Below are positions 48,409 to 56,364 of a stretch of 64,000 bases of DNA, piece by piece; the stretch's first letter is position 1, and each line of letters opens with the position of its first letter. Origin of the DNA: Xylophilus sp. Leaf220 (GTDB lineage Bacteria > Pseudomonadota > Gammaproteobacteria > Burkholderiales > Burkholderiaceae_C); the NCBI RefSeq assembly GCF_001421705.1, contig NZ_LMKO01000001.1, positions 982,170-1,046,169 on the forward strand, given 5' to 3'. The notes under the pieces are model-generated. The model was not told the origin of the DNA. It saw nothing but the letters and a program-made list of their open reading frames with translations, and did not search any database. The position numbers and the translations under genes were made by a program.

Positions 48409-48481
48409 ATCGAAAAAAGGAAAGCCCTGCGCAGGTGCGACAGCCGGCGCCCTTCGGCACACCGGTCACCCTGCGCAGGGC
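48409..48481 (-). terminator. Terminator-like hairpin between the MHS transporter and the small peptide gene
   Basis: On the minus strand a perfect 12-bp stem GCCCTGCGCAGG / CCTGCGCAGGGC (48470-48481 with 48424-48435, loop about 34 bases with further pairing) is followed by TTTCCTTTTTTC. The interrupted T run makes it weaker than the porin terminator. Confidence 0.65.
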
Positions 48482-48523
48482 CTAGGAAGAAAGGAGTTGC
48501 CACCGCCGCCGGCAACGGCAACC

Positions 48524-48647
48524 GGAAGGTGCGAAAGAACCGTAGCGAGCAAGCCCGAGTGCGCGTCGAGGACCGGAGCCGTACTTCGGTACGGCGAGGA
48601 CCACAGGCGCGCAATCGGGCTGCGCAGTAGGTTCTCTCGTACCTTCC
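48524..48647 (-). other. Structured palindromic element directly after the MHS transporter
   Basis: A 124-base stretch with outer arms GGAAGGTGCGAAAGAACC (48524-48541) and GGTTCTCTCGTACCTTCC (48630-48647), which pair at 16 of 18 positions; inner arms GCCCGAGTGCGCG and CGCGCAATCGGGC (12 of 13); and a central CCGTACTTCGGTACGG hairpin. It begins exactly at the base after the transporter stop on the minus strand. It may be a 3' structured RNA or a mobile palindromic element; no gene is visible in it. Confidence 0.7.
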
Positions 48648-50348
48648 CTAGTCGTTGGCGTAGATGTCGACGTCCTTGGTCTCGCGGATGAACAGCGTGC
48701 CGATCACCAGCGTGGCGCCCGCGATGATGATCGGGTACCAGAGGCCGTTGTACATGTTGCCGGTGGAGGCGACGATCGCGAACGAGGTGGTCGGCAGCAG
48801 GCCGCCGAACCAGCCGTTGCCGATGTGGTACGGCAGGCTCATCGAGGTGTAGCGGATCCGGGTCGGGAACATCTCGACCAGCATCGCGGCGATCGGGCCG
48901 TAGACCATGGTCACCAGCAGCACCAGGTAGAACAGGATCGCCACCATCAGCAGCTTGTTCATCTTGGCCGGATCGGCCTTGGCCGGGTAGCCGGCGGCCT
49001 TCAGGTCGTCGCCCACTTCCTTCTTGAAGGCCGCGATGCTCTTGACCGAGGTGTCGTCGAACTTCAGGTTGACCACGTTGCCGCTCGGGGCCGTCACCGT
49101 CTTGTTGCCGATCTTCACCTGGGCCGGGGAGCCGGCCGGTCCGGCGACGTTCTCGTAGCTCACCGAGTTCTGCACCAGGTAGCGCTTGGCGATGTCGCAG
49201 GAGCTCTTGAAGTCGATCTCGCGGGCCACCGGGTTGCCCTGGAACGAGCAGGTGGCAGGGTCGGCGGTGACGGTGACGGCGGCGGTGTTCTGCGCGTTGG
49301 CCAGGTCGGGGTTGGCCGCCGAGGTCAGCGCCTTGAAGACCGGGAAGTAGGTCAGCACCGCCAGCAGGCAGCCGGCCATGATGATCGGCTTGCGGCCGAT
49401 CTTGTCCGACAGCGTGCCGAAGATCACGAAGAACGGCGTGCCGAGCAGCAGCGCGGCGGCGATCAGCAGGTTGGCGGTGGTCGCATCGACCTTGAGCTGC
49501 TGCGTCAGGAAGAACAGCGCGTAGAACTGGCCGGTGTACCAGACCACGGCCTGGCCGGCGGTCAGGCCGATCAGGGCCAGGATGACGATCTTGAGGTTCT
49601 TCCACTCGCCGAAGGATTCCTTCAGCGGCGCCTTGGAGGTCTTGCCCTCGGCCTTCATCTTCTGGAAGGCGGGGGATTCCGACAGCGACAGCCGGATCCA
49701 CACCGAGACGCCCAGCAGCAGGATCGACACCAGGAACGGAATGCGCCAGCCCCAGTCGCCGAAGGCCTCCTCGCCGACGGTGGTGCGCACGCCCAGGATG
49801 ACCAGCAGGCTCAGGAACAGGCCGAGCGTGGCGGTCGTCTGGATCCACGAGGTGTAGGCGCCGCGCTTGCCGTGCGGCGCATGCTCGGCCACGTAGGTGG
49901 CGGCACCGCCGTACTCGCCGCCGAGGGCCAGGCCCTGCAGCATCCGCAACGCGATCAGGATCACCGGTGCGGCGACGCCGATGGCGGCGTAGCTCGGAAG
50001 GATGCCCACGATGAAGGTGGACAGGCCCATGATCAGGATCGTGACCAGGAAGGTGTACTTGCGCCCGATCATGTCGCCCAGGCGGCCGAACACGATGGCG
50101 CCGAACGGCCGCACCAGGAAGCCGGCCGCGAAGGCCAGCAGCGCGAAGATGAACGCCGCCGAAGGATCCAGCCCGCTGAAGAACTGCTTGGCGATGATCG
50201 CGGCCAGCGAGCCGTAGAGGTAGAAGTCGTACCACTCGAACACCGTGCCGAGCGACGAGGCGAAGATGACCTTCTTTTCCTCGGCGCTCATCGGCCGTGG
50301 TGCCGGATGCTGCGGTACGCGTCCGCCGCCGACAGGGATTGATGACAT
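48648..50348 (-). CDS. MHS-family (ProP-like) major facilitator transporter
   Basis: The 566-residue product has 12 helices and MHS-family signatures: FEWYDFYLYGSLAAIIAKQF, RPFGAIVFGRLGDMIGRK and LRMLQGLALGGEYGGAATYV in the first half, DKIGRKPIIMAGC and EMFPTRIRYTSMSLPYHIGN in the second. Members take up organic acids or osmolytes with protons. Between helices 8 and 9 is an extra loop of about 120 residues holding two Cys (ATCSFQG and KSSCDIAKRY), exposed to the periplasm; MHS carriers usually have about 430-450 residues. The start follows AAGGAGA. Likely single-gene unit with the structured element downstream. Confidence 0.9.
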   Translation of the reverse strand: MSSIPVGGGRVPQHPAPRPMSAEEKKVIFASSLGTVFEWYDFYLYGSLAAIIAKQFFSGLDPSAAFIFALLAFAAGFLVRPFGAIVFGRLGDMIGRKYTFLVTILIMGLSTFIVGILPSYAAIGVAAPVILIALRMLQGLALGGEYGGAATYVAEHAPHGKRGAYTSWIQTTATLGLFLSLLVILGVRTTVGEEAFGDWGWRIPFLVSILLLGVSVWIRLSLSESPAFQKMKAEGKTSKAPLKESFGEWKNLKIVILALIGLTAGQAVVWYTGQFYALFFLTQQLKVDATTANLLIAAALLLGTPFFVIFGTLSDKIGRKPIIMAGCLLAVLTYFPVFKALTSAANPDLANAQNTAAVTVTADPATCSFQGNPVAREIDFKSSCDIAKRYLVQNSVSYENVAGPAGSPAQVKIGNKTVTAPSGNVVNLKFDDTSVKSIAAFKKEVGDDLKAAGYPAKADPAKMNKLLMVAILFYLVLLVTMVYGPIAAMLVEMFPTRIRYTSMSLPYHIGNGWFGGLLPTTSFAIVASTGNMYNGLWYPIIIAGATLVIGTLFIRETKDVDIYAND

Positions 50349-50527
50349 GCTTGTCTCCTTATTGGAATGTCGCCAGACCGGCGAGCCCCCATTCTTAGGC
50401 GCTGCACTGACCCTGTTCTGACGCCAATCCAACACCAGCTTTCACGAGACTGACACGCGTCTGACAACCCTAGGGCAAACCATCTCCTCCGGTTTTGCGA
50501 TGTGGAAGTCGAGGGCGCCGGCCCGCT

Positions 50528-51166
50528 TCAGCCGGTCTTGAGGCCGCTCGGCAGATCGCGTGCGGCGGCCCATGCCGGGCCGGAGAACCAGTCGTCGCCT
50601 TCGAGGCGCGCGCGCAGCATCGGCAGGCTCTCGAAGCCCCAGAACTGCTGGTCGCCCACCGCCATCGTCGGTACGCCGAAGACCCCTTGCTCCACCGCGG
50701 CATCGGTGTTGGCCCGCAGCAGCGCCTTCACCTCGGGGCCGGCCGGGTCGTGGCGCAGCGGCAACGCCGCGGCCAGCGCCGCCAGGCGCCCGGGATCGTT
50801 GGCATCGGCCCCGCCCTGCCAGACATGCTCCAGCACCCGGCCCGCCACGAACCGGCTGACGCTGCCGTCGTCGGAGGTGGCCAGCGCCAGCCGCAGCAGG
50901 GGCAGGGGGCTGAAGGGGTGCGTCGCCGGCAGTTGCAGGTCGACGCCGTGCGCCCGCCCCAGCCACTGCGCCTGCCGGTAGGTCCAGTGCCGCTTCGGCT
51001 CGATGCCCGCCGGCCCCGGATTGGCGTGCTTCTGCAGCAGCGCGCCGAGCAGCACCGGGCGGTACTCGACCGTGTAGCTCAGACCCTCCAGCACCTGCGG
51101 CAGGCGGGCGAAGGCGAGGTGGGCATAGGGCGAGACGAAATCGAAATGGAAGACGATGGCATGCAT
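50528..51166 (-). CDS. 2-hydroxychromene-2-carboxylate isomerase-like (DsbA-fold)
   Basis: The 212-residue product begins with HFDFVSPYAHLAFARLP (Ser12 at the position of the glutathione-contacting Ser of this family) and has GVFGVPTMAVGDQQFWGFES, the cis-Pro loop of the thioredoxin fold. Relatives isomerise aromatic ring-cleavage products in naphthalene breakdown, with glutathione. Here no ring-cleavage genes are adjacent, so the natural substrate is uncertain. A DUF1289 gene ends 16 bases upstream on the same strand. Confidence 0.85.
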   Translation of the reverse strand: MHAIVFHFDFVSPYAHLAFARLPQVLEGLSYTVEYRPVLLGALLQKHANPGPAGIEPKRHWTYRQAQWLGRAHGVDLQLPATHPFSPLPLLRLALATSDDGSVSRFVAGRVLEHVWQGGADANDPGRLAALAAALPLRHDPAGPEVKALLRANTDAAVEQGVFGVPTMAVGDQQFWGFESLPMLRARLEGDDWFSGPAWAAARDLPSGLKTG

Positions 51167-51181
51167 GGCGAAGGACCTCGG

Positions 51182-51460
51182 CTACGGTGGGGTGGTGGCG
51201 TCCATCCGCTCCAGCAGCCGGGCCCAGACGGTGCGTTTCTGCGCATCGTCCGAACGCGACCAGGCGCGGATCTCGTCGATCGACCGGAAGCAGCCTTCGC
51301 AGAAGCTCCGGTCGGCGTTCATGCGGCACACCGATACGCAGGGCGACGGCACGTCGGGCAGGCCGCGGGCAACGGTGGCGGCGCGCTCCAGCAGCAGGGC
51401 GCGGGCGCGGACCGCAGGGTCGACCGCAGTGGCTTCAGGCAAGGAGATGGATTCGATCAT
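51182..51460 (-). CDS. DUF1289 Cys-rich small protein
   Basis: The 92-residue product has the DUF1289 signature PSPCVSVCRMNADRSFCEGC (Cys41, 45, 54, 57) followed by FRSIDEIRAWSRSDDAQKR. The four Cys suggest a bound metal; the role is unknown. It lies between HMG-CoA lyase (4 bases apart) and the isomerase gene, so these three are likely one operon. Confidence 0.88.
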   Translation of the reverse strand: MIESISLPEATAVDPAVRARALLLERAATVARGLPDVPSPCVSVCRMNADRSFCEGCFRSIDEIRAWSRSDDAQKRTVWARLLERMDATTPP

Positions 51461-51464
51461 CGGC

Positions 51465-52373
51465 TCAGTCCCGGCGTTTTTCAAGCAGCGCCTTGCCGGC
51501 CCGCGACTGGGTGGCGCGGCCGATGGCGTTGCTGATCCAGGCGCCGGTATCGACCAGCGCGTCGAGGTCGATGCCCGTCTCGATGCCCATGCCGTGCAGC
51601 ATGTAGACCATGTCCTCGGTCGCCACGTTGCCGGTGGCGCCCTTGGCATAGGGGCAGCCGCCCAGGCCCGCCACAGAGGCGTCGAACTGCCAGATGCCGA
51701 CCTCCAGCGCCGCCAGGGTGTTGGCCAGCGCCTGACCGTAGGTGTCGTGGTAGTGGCCCGACACGTCGGCCGGCGCGTAGTGCGCCAGTGCCGCATCCAG
51801 CGCGCGCTGGGTGGACCGCGGATTGCCGACGCCGATGGTGTCGGCCACACCCACGTGCTGCACGCCGATCTCCTTCATCAGCCGGGCGACCATGCCGACC
51901 CGCTCGGGCGCCACGTCGCCTTCATAGGGGCAGCCGACGGTGCAGGAGATCGCGCCGCGCACGTGGATGCCGGCGGCGCGCGCCGCGGCCGCGACCGGCG
52001 CGAAGCGCGCGATGCTCTCGGCGATCGAGCAGTTGATGTTGCGCTGGCTGAAGGCCTCGCTGGCGGCACCGAAGACCACGATCTCGTCGGGCTTCCAGGG
52101 CAGCGCCGCTTCGTAGCCCTTGAGGTTGGGCGTGAGCACCGAATAGCGCACGCCGGGCCGGCGCTCGATGCCGGCCATCACCTCGGCCGCGTCGGCCATC
52201 TGCGGCACCCACTTCGGGCTGACGAAGCTGGTCACCTCGATGTCCCGCAGGCCGGCGGCCTGCAGGCGGTGCACCAGGTCGATCTTGGTCGCGGCGGGCA
52301 CGGTCTGCTTCTCGTTCTGCAGGCCGTCGCGGGGGCCGACGTCGACGATCTTGACGCGGGTGGGCAGGGGCAT
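51465..52373 (-). CDS. Hydroxymethylglutaryl-CoA lyase
   Basis: The 302-residue product splits HMG-CoA to acetoacetate and acetyl-CoA, the last step of leucine breakdown. It has VKIVDVGPRDGLQNE at the start, EVTSFVSPKWVPQMAD, GHYHDTYGQALAN with metal-binding His, and SVAGLGGCPYAKGATGNVAT with the catalytic Cys. Length and motifs are standard. It is separated by about 10 kb from a biotin-carboxylase alpha subunit that may be the methylcrotonyl-CoA enzyme of the same pathway. Confidence 0.94.
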   Translation of the reverse strand: MPLPTRVKIVDVGPRDGLQNEKQTVPAATKIDLVHRLQAAGLRDIEVTSFVSPKWVPQMADAAEVMAGIERRPGVRYSVLTPNLKGYEAALPWKPDEIVVFGAASEAFSQRNINCSIAESIARFAPVAAAARAAGIHVRGAISCTVGCPYEGDVAPERVGMVARLMKEIGVQHVGVADTIGVGNPRSTQRALDAALAHYAPADVSGHYHDTYGQALANTLAALEVGIWQFDASVAGLGGCPYAKGATGNVATEDMVYMLHGMGIETGIDLDALVDTGAWISNAIGRATQSRAGKALLEKRRD

Positions 52374-52526
52374 GGGGCTCTCGCTGGATGGATGTCTGGC
52401 TCGGATTGTCGGCGGTCGGCAGGCACCGCCGGCCGGCCCGACAGGGTATCCACAACAACGGCATAGATGGCGCCAGCAGGGTTGCAGATCGCGCCACCCC
52501 GCGCCGCTGCCGCCGTGCCGGGCGCG

Positions 52527-53063
52527 CTACTTGACCTGCTGCTTGCCCAGCTTGCGGGCCAGGGTGCGGCGGTGCATGCCGAGCCGGCGCGCGGTCTCCG
52601 AGATGTTGAAGCCGGTCTCGGCCAGCGTCTCGTGGATACGCTCCCACTCGAGCGTCTTGATCGAGGTGGCGCGGTTGGTCAGCTCGACCTCGACCGTGCC
52701 TTCGGCCCTGCCGAAGGCGGCCTCGATGTCGTCGGTGTTCGACGGCTTGGCCAGGTAGTGGCAGGCGCCCAGCTTGATCGCCTCGACCGCGGTGGCGATG
52801 CTCGCGAAGCCGGTCAGCACCACGATCAGCATCGCCGGGTTGCAGGCGTGCAGCTCCTGCACGCAGGCCAGGCCCGAGGCTTCGCCGCTCAGCTTCAGGT
52901 CGACCACCGCGTAGCCGGGCTGGTGCGAGTGCAGGAGCGCCGCCATCTCCTCCTGGCTGGCGGCCAGCAGCACGGTGTAGCCCCGGCGCTCGAAGGAGCG
53001 GCCCAGGGTGCGGGCGAAGGCGGCGTCGTCCTCGACGATCAGCAGCAGGCGTTCAGCTTCCAT
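52527..53063 (-). CDS. regA: RegA/PrrA/ActR-type redox response regulator
   Basis: The 178-residue product has a receiver domain (LLLIVEDDAAFARTL, phosphoacceptor Asp55 in YAVVDLKLSG, Lys in YLAKPSNTDD) and a Fis-type helix-turn-helix at the end (FNISETARRLGMHRRTLARK). This combination without an ATPase domain is the RegA/PrrA/ActR type that controls respiration and redox genes in Proteobacteria. It overlaps regB by 11 bases and is the last gene after cyoABCD and SURF1. Confidence 0.93.
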   Translation of the reverse strand: MEAERLLLIVEDDAAFARTLGRSFERRGYTVLLAASQEEMAALLHSHQPGYAVVDLKLSGEASGLACVQELHACNPAMLIVVLTGFASIATAVEAIKLGACHYLAKPSNTDDIEAAFGRAEGTVEVELTNRATSIKTLEWERIHETLAETGFNISETARRLGMHRRTLARKLGKQQVK

Positions 53064-54396
53064 CGGGGGCCTCTTCTTCCTCGAGGGTGATCGCGGCCAG
53101 CGGCAGGGTGATGGTGACCGCCGCGCCGCCCTGCGGCCGGTTGGCGGCGCTCACCTGGCCGCCCACGGTGCGGGCCACGTTGACCACCAGGAACAGGCCC
53201 AGCCCGCCGCCGGGCCGGCCCTTGCTCGACTGGTAGGGCTTGCCAAACTGCGCCAGCATCGCCGGCGCGAAGCCGGGGCCGGCGTCGGTCACAGTGAGGC
53301 GCAGCACGTCGGCATCGCGCTCGGCCTCCAGCCGCACCCAGTGGGGCGAAGCGTCCAGCGCGTTGTCGAGCACGTTGCAGATCATCTGCTGCAGGGCCGA
53401 GTCGGACACCATCGGCAGGTCGTCCACCACCCGGTTGTCGTAGGCCAGCGTGGTCTGCGGCCGGGTGGCGCACCAGTCGTCCACCAGGTCGTCGAGGAAG
53501 TCGCAGATGGTCGTCTCCTCGGACGATTCGCCGCGTGCCTCGCCGGCCGACAGCAGGATGCCGCTGACGATCGACTTGCAGCGCTGCACCTGGATCTGCA
53601 TCTCGGCCACCTCGTGCAGCAGTTCCGGGTCGGAGCTGAAATGCGGCAGCCGGCGCCAGTCGCCCAGGATCACCGCCAGCGTGGCCAGCGGCGTGCCGAG
53701 CTCGTGCGCCGCGCCCGAGGCCAGCAGGCCCATGCGCACGATGTGCTCCTCTTCCGCCGCGCGCTGCCGCAGGTCGGCCAGCCGGCCGTCGCGCTCCCGC
53801 AGGTTGCGGCCGATGCGGGTGATGAAGACCACCAGCAGCGTGGCGTTGAGCGCGAAGCAGATCAGCAGGCCCAGCACGTAGGGACTGAGCAGGCCCTGCG
53901 CCTGGTCGGGCGGGAACGCCAGCGGCTGGCCGAAGAAGGTCAGGCCGGCGAAGCAGAGCGCGGTGATCGCCACCATCGTCCAGGTCGACCAGGCGTCGAG
54001 CAGCACCGCGGCCAGCGTGACCTGCAGCAGGTACAGGAAGACGAACGGGTTGGTGGCGCCGCCGCTCAGGCACAGCTGGGCGGTGAGCATCGCCACGTCG
54101 ACCAGCAGCGCCAGGAACAGTTCGCCGTTGGAGACATCGCTGCGCCGGCGCCAGCGCAGCAGGCTGGCGATGTTGAAGGCCGCCAGGCACAGCAGCACCA
54201 CCAGCATCGGTTTCAGCGGCAACGGGATGCCGAAGCCGAAATGCACGACCAGGATGGTGACCACCTGGCCCACCACCGCGATCCAGCGCAGCTGCACCAG
54301 CTGGTGCATGTTCTTGCGGACGGTGGCGTTGTCCACCCCCGCGGCCGATGGGGCGCGGGTCGAGAAGCGTGGAAGGTGGTCGGAAAGGCTGGCCAT
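53053..54396 (-). CDS. regB: RegB/PrrB-type redox sensor histidine kinase
   Basis: The 447-residue product has six membrane helices (about 38-195) with the quinone-binding GGATNPFVFLYLLQ (112-125), the box GAAHELGTPLATLAV with His231, the redox Cys in VQRCKSIVSG (Cys273), and an ATPase domain with NVLDNALDASP, DAGPGF and GGGLGLFLVVN. In Rhodobacter, RegB senses quinone redox state and the Cys; all three determinants are present here. It is 8 bases after SURF1 and overlaps regA, so a cyo-regBA operon seems likely. Confidence 0.94.
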   Translation of the reverse strand: MASLSDHLPRFSTRAPSAAGVDNATVRKNMHQLVQLRWIAVVGQVVTILVVHFGFGIPLPLKPMLVVLLCLAAFNIASLLRWRRRSDVSNGELFLALLVDVAMLTAQLCLSGGATNPFVFLYLLQVTLAAVLLDAWSTWTMVAITALCFAGLTFFGQPLAFPPDQAQGLLSPYVLGLLICFALNATLLVVFITRIGRNLRERDGRLADLRQRAAEEEHIVRMGLLASGAAHELGTPLATLAVILGDWRRLPHFSSDPELLHEVAEMQIQVQRCKSIVSGILLSAGEARGESSEETTICDFLDDLVDDWCATRPQTTLAYDNRVVDDLPMVSDSALQQMICNVLDNALDASPHWVRLEAERDADVLRLTVTDAGPGFAPAMLAQFGKPYQSSKGRPGGGLGLFLVVNVARTVGGQVSAANRPQGGAAVTITLPLAAITLEEEEAPDGS

Positions 54397-54404
54397 GGCC
54401 GACT

Positions 54405-55220
54405 CTACCCGCGCCCGGCCCCGGCCCCGGTCCCCGCGACGGCTGCTTTCCCGGCGGCGCGGCGGCGGACCCGCGCCTCGTCCCGCGCCACGTAGGCCGC
54501 CGCGGCCGCCACCATCAGGGCCAGGGCGAACCAGGTCAGCGCGTAGACGGTGTGGCTGTTGGGAAACTGGATGACGGTCAGGCCGCCGACCGGGGCGCCG
54601 GCCGGCGCGGCGGGATCGGCCGCCGCATCGACGAAGTACGGCGCTACCGGGCCGAGCGACCGCAGGCCCCGCGCGTCGGCGATGGCCTGGACGTCGCGCG
54701 AATGCCAGCGATCGGCGGCGGGGTCGTTCTCGCGCAGGAAGCCGCCGTGCGGCTCGGTCAGGCGCAGCAGGCCCACGACGTCGACCGTGCCGGACGGCTG
54801 GCCGGCCGGCCGTGTCGCCGGATCGCGTTTGTCGGGCGGCACGAAGCCGCGGTTGACCAGCACCACCGTGCCGTCGGAGGTCTTGAGCGGCGTCAACACC
54901 CAGAAGCCCGCGCCCAGGGCGGTCGTCGCCTGGACGATGGTTTCGCGGTCATGCAGGAAAACGCCCGAGAGGCGCAGGCGCCGGTATTCGTCCGATGCGG
55001 CCGACAGGCCGGGCCAGGCGGCAGGCCCCGGCGGTGCGGCAGGTTCCGCATGCACCCGCTGGTCGACCCGGGCGATCAGGTCGAGCTTCCAGGACAGGCG
55101 CTGCACCTGCCAGACGCCCAGCGCCACGAAGGCGGCGAAGACGAGCAGCGCGACGGTCGCCAGCACCCCCAGGAAGAGCGGGCTTCGCGGCCCGCGCACG
55201 GTCACGGCGTCTGCACCCAT
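54405..55220 (-). CDS. SURF1-family oxidase assembly protein
   Basis: The 271-residue product has two membrane helices with an intervening domain of about 180 residues. LGVWQVQRLSWKLDLI at the start, VVLVNRGFVPPDKR in the middle and YALTWFALALMVAAAAAYV at the end are standard SURF1 phrases. SURF1 helps insert haem a-type cofactor in oxidases; next to cyo genes this is plausible for haem o or a. It follows cyoD by 38 bases. The start at 55220 is chosen because the longer form to 55328 overlaps cyoD. Confidence 0.88.
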   Translation of the reverse strand: MGADAVTVRGPRSPLFLGVLATVALLVFAAFVALGVWQVQRLSWKLDLIARVDQRVHAEPAAPPGPAAWPGLSAASDEYRRLRLSGVFLHDRETIVQATTALGAGFWVLTPLKTSDGTVVLVNRGFVPPDKRDPATRPAGQPSGTVDVVGLLRLTEPHGGFLRENDPAADRWHSRDVQAIADARGLRSLGPVAPYFVDAAADPAAPAGAPVGGLTVIQFPNSHTVYALTWFALALMVAAAAAYVARDEARVRRRAAGKAAVAGTGAGAGRG

Positions 55221-55258
55221 GCGGTTGTCGACCAACGAGGCACCCGCCGCCCTGCCCG

Positions 55259-55723
55259 TCAGGGCATGTTCTTCATTTCGTGGGTCGACATCGGCATCAT
55301 GTTGGCGTTCATGTGGAACATCACCCACAGGGAACCGCTCAGCGTGATGACGACCACCACCAGCGTGAAGATCAGCGCCAGCATGTTCCAGCCGCCTTCG
55401 GACTTGGTGTTCATGTGCAGGAAGTAGATCATGTGCACCACGATCTGCACCGCGGCGAAGCCCAGGATCACCAGCGCGGTGGTGCTCGACTTCTCGAACA
55501 CGTTGCCCATGACCAGCCAGAACGGAATCGCGGTCAGGATCACCGACAGGATGAAGCCGGTGGCGTAGCCCTTCAGCGTGCTGTGCGCGGCGCCGTCGTC
55601 ATCGTGGCCGTGGCCGTGGCCGTGGTCGCCGTGGTGGACATCGTGGCCGTGCGCGATGCCGTGCTGGCCCGCCTGGGCGTCGTGCATGCCGTGTGCCGGC
55701 TTGGTGTTGTCGTGCGCGCTCAT
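55259..55723 (-). CDS. cyoD: Cytochrome o ubiquinol oxidase subunit IV (CyoD)
   Basis: The 154-residue product has a His-rich soluble start (from HGMHDAQAGQHG to HGHGHGHDDDG, about 12 His in residues 12-42) and three membrane helices: STLKGYATGFILSVILTAIP, TTALVILGFAAVQIVVHMIY and ALIFTLVVVVITLSGSLWVM, with FLHMNTKSEGGWN between. This is CyoD, the small subunit that stabilises the quinol oxidase. Usual length is about 110; the extra residues are the His-rich leader. It overlaps cyoC by 4 bases. Confidence 0.9.
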   Translation of the reverse strand: MSAHDNTKPAHGMHDAQAGQHGIAHGHDVHHGDHGHGHGHDDDGAAHSTLKGYATGFILSVILTAIPFWLVMGNVFEKSSTTALVILGFAAVQIVVHMIYFLHMNTKSEGGWNMLALIFTLVVVVITLSGSLWVMFHMNANMMPMSTHEMKNMP

Positions 55724-56364
55724 GGCAGCACTCCCATCAGGTAGACGAAGGTGAAGACGCCGATCCATACGACGTCCAGGAAGTGCCAGAACAAGGAGAG
55801 GCACATCAGGCGGCGGCGGTTCTCGGCGATCAGGCCGCGCTGCTTCAGCTGCACCATCAGCACCACCAGCCAGACGACGCCGAAGGCGACGTGCAGGCCG
55901 TGGGTTCCCACCAGCGCGAAGAAGGACGATAGGAACGCGCTGCGCTGCGGCACCGCGCCTTCGTGGATCAGGTGGGCGAACTCGTACAGCTCCAGGCTTA
56001 GGAAGGCCAGGCCGAACAGCCCGGTGATGCCCAGCCAGACCATCGTGGCCTTGACCCGCTTCTTCTGCATCTCCAGCATCGCGAAGCCGTAGGTGATCGA
56101 CGACAGCAGCAGCATCGCGGTGTTGAGCGCGACCAGCTTCAGGTCGAACAGCTCGCCGCCCGAGGGGCCGGCGGCATAGCTGCGACCCAGCACGCCGTAT
56201 ACCGCGAACAGGCAGGCGAAGATGAGGCAGTCGCTCATCAGGTAGAGCCAGAAGCCCAACAGCGTGCCGTTCTGCGGGTGGTGTTCCCCGGGAACGTAGA
56301 AACGCTGGTTGTCGGACTCGCTCGCGGAGTCGGAATGCGTCGGTAGAACGGTGGTATCAGACAT
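55720..56364 (-). CDS. cyoC: Cytochrome o ubiquinol oxidase subunit III
   Basis: The 214-residue product has five membrane helices and CyoC motifs: [58 protein letters not shown] and [19 protein letters not shown]. Standard length. It overlaps cyoB by 8 bases and cyoD by 4 bases, so all are translated together. Confidence 0.95.
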   Translation of the reverse strand: MSDTTVLPTHSDSASESDNQRFYVPGEHHPQNGTLLGFWLYLMSDCLIFACLFAVYGVLGRSYAAGPSGGELFDLKLVALNTAMLLLSSITYGFAMLEMQKKRVKATMVWLGITGLFGLAFLSLELYEFAHLIHEGAVPQRSAFLSSFFALVGTHGLHVAFGVVWLVVLMVQLKQRGLIAENRRRLMCLSLFWHFLDVVWIGVFTFVYLMGVLP

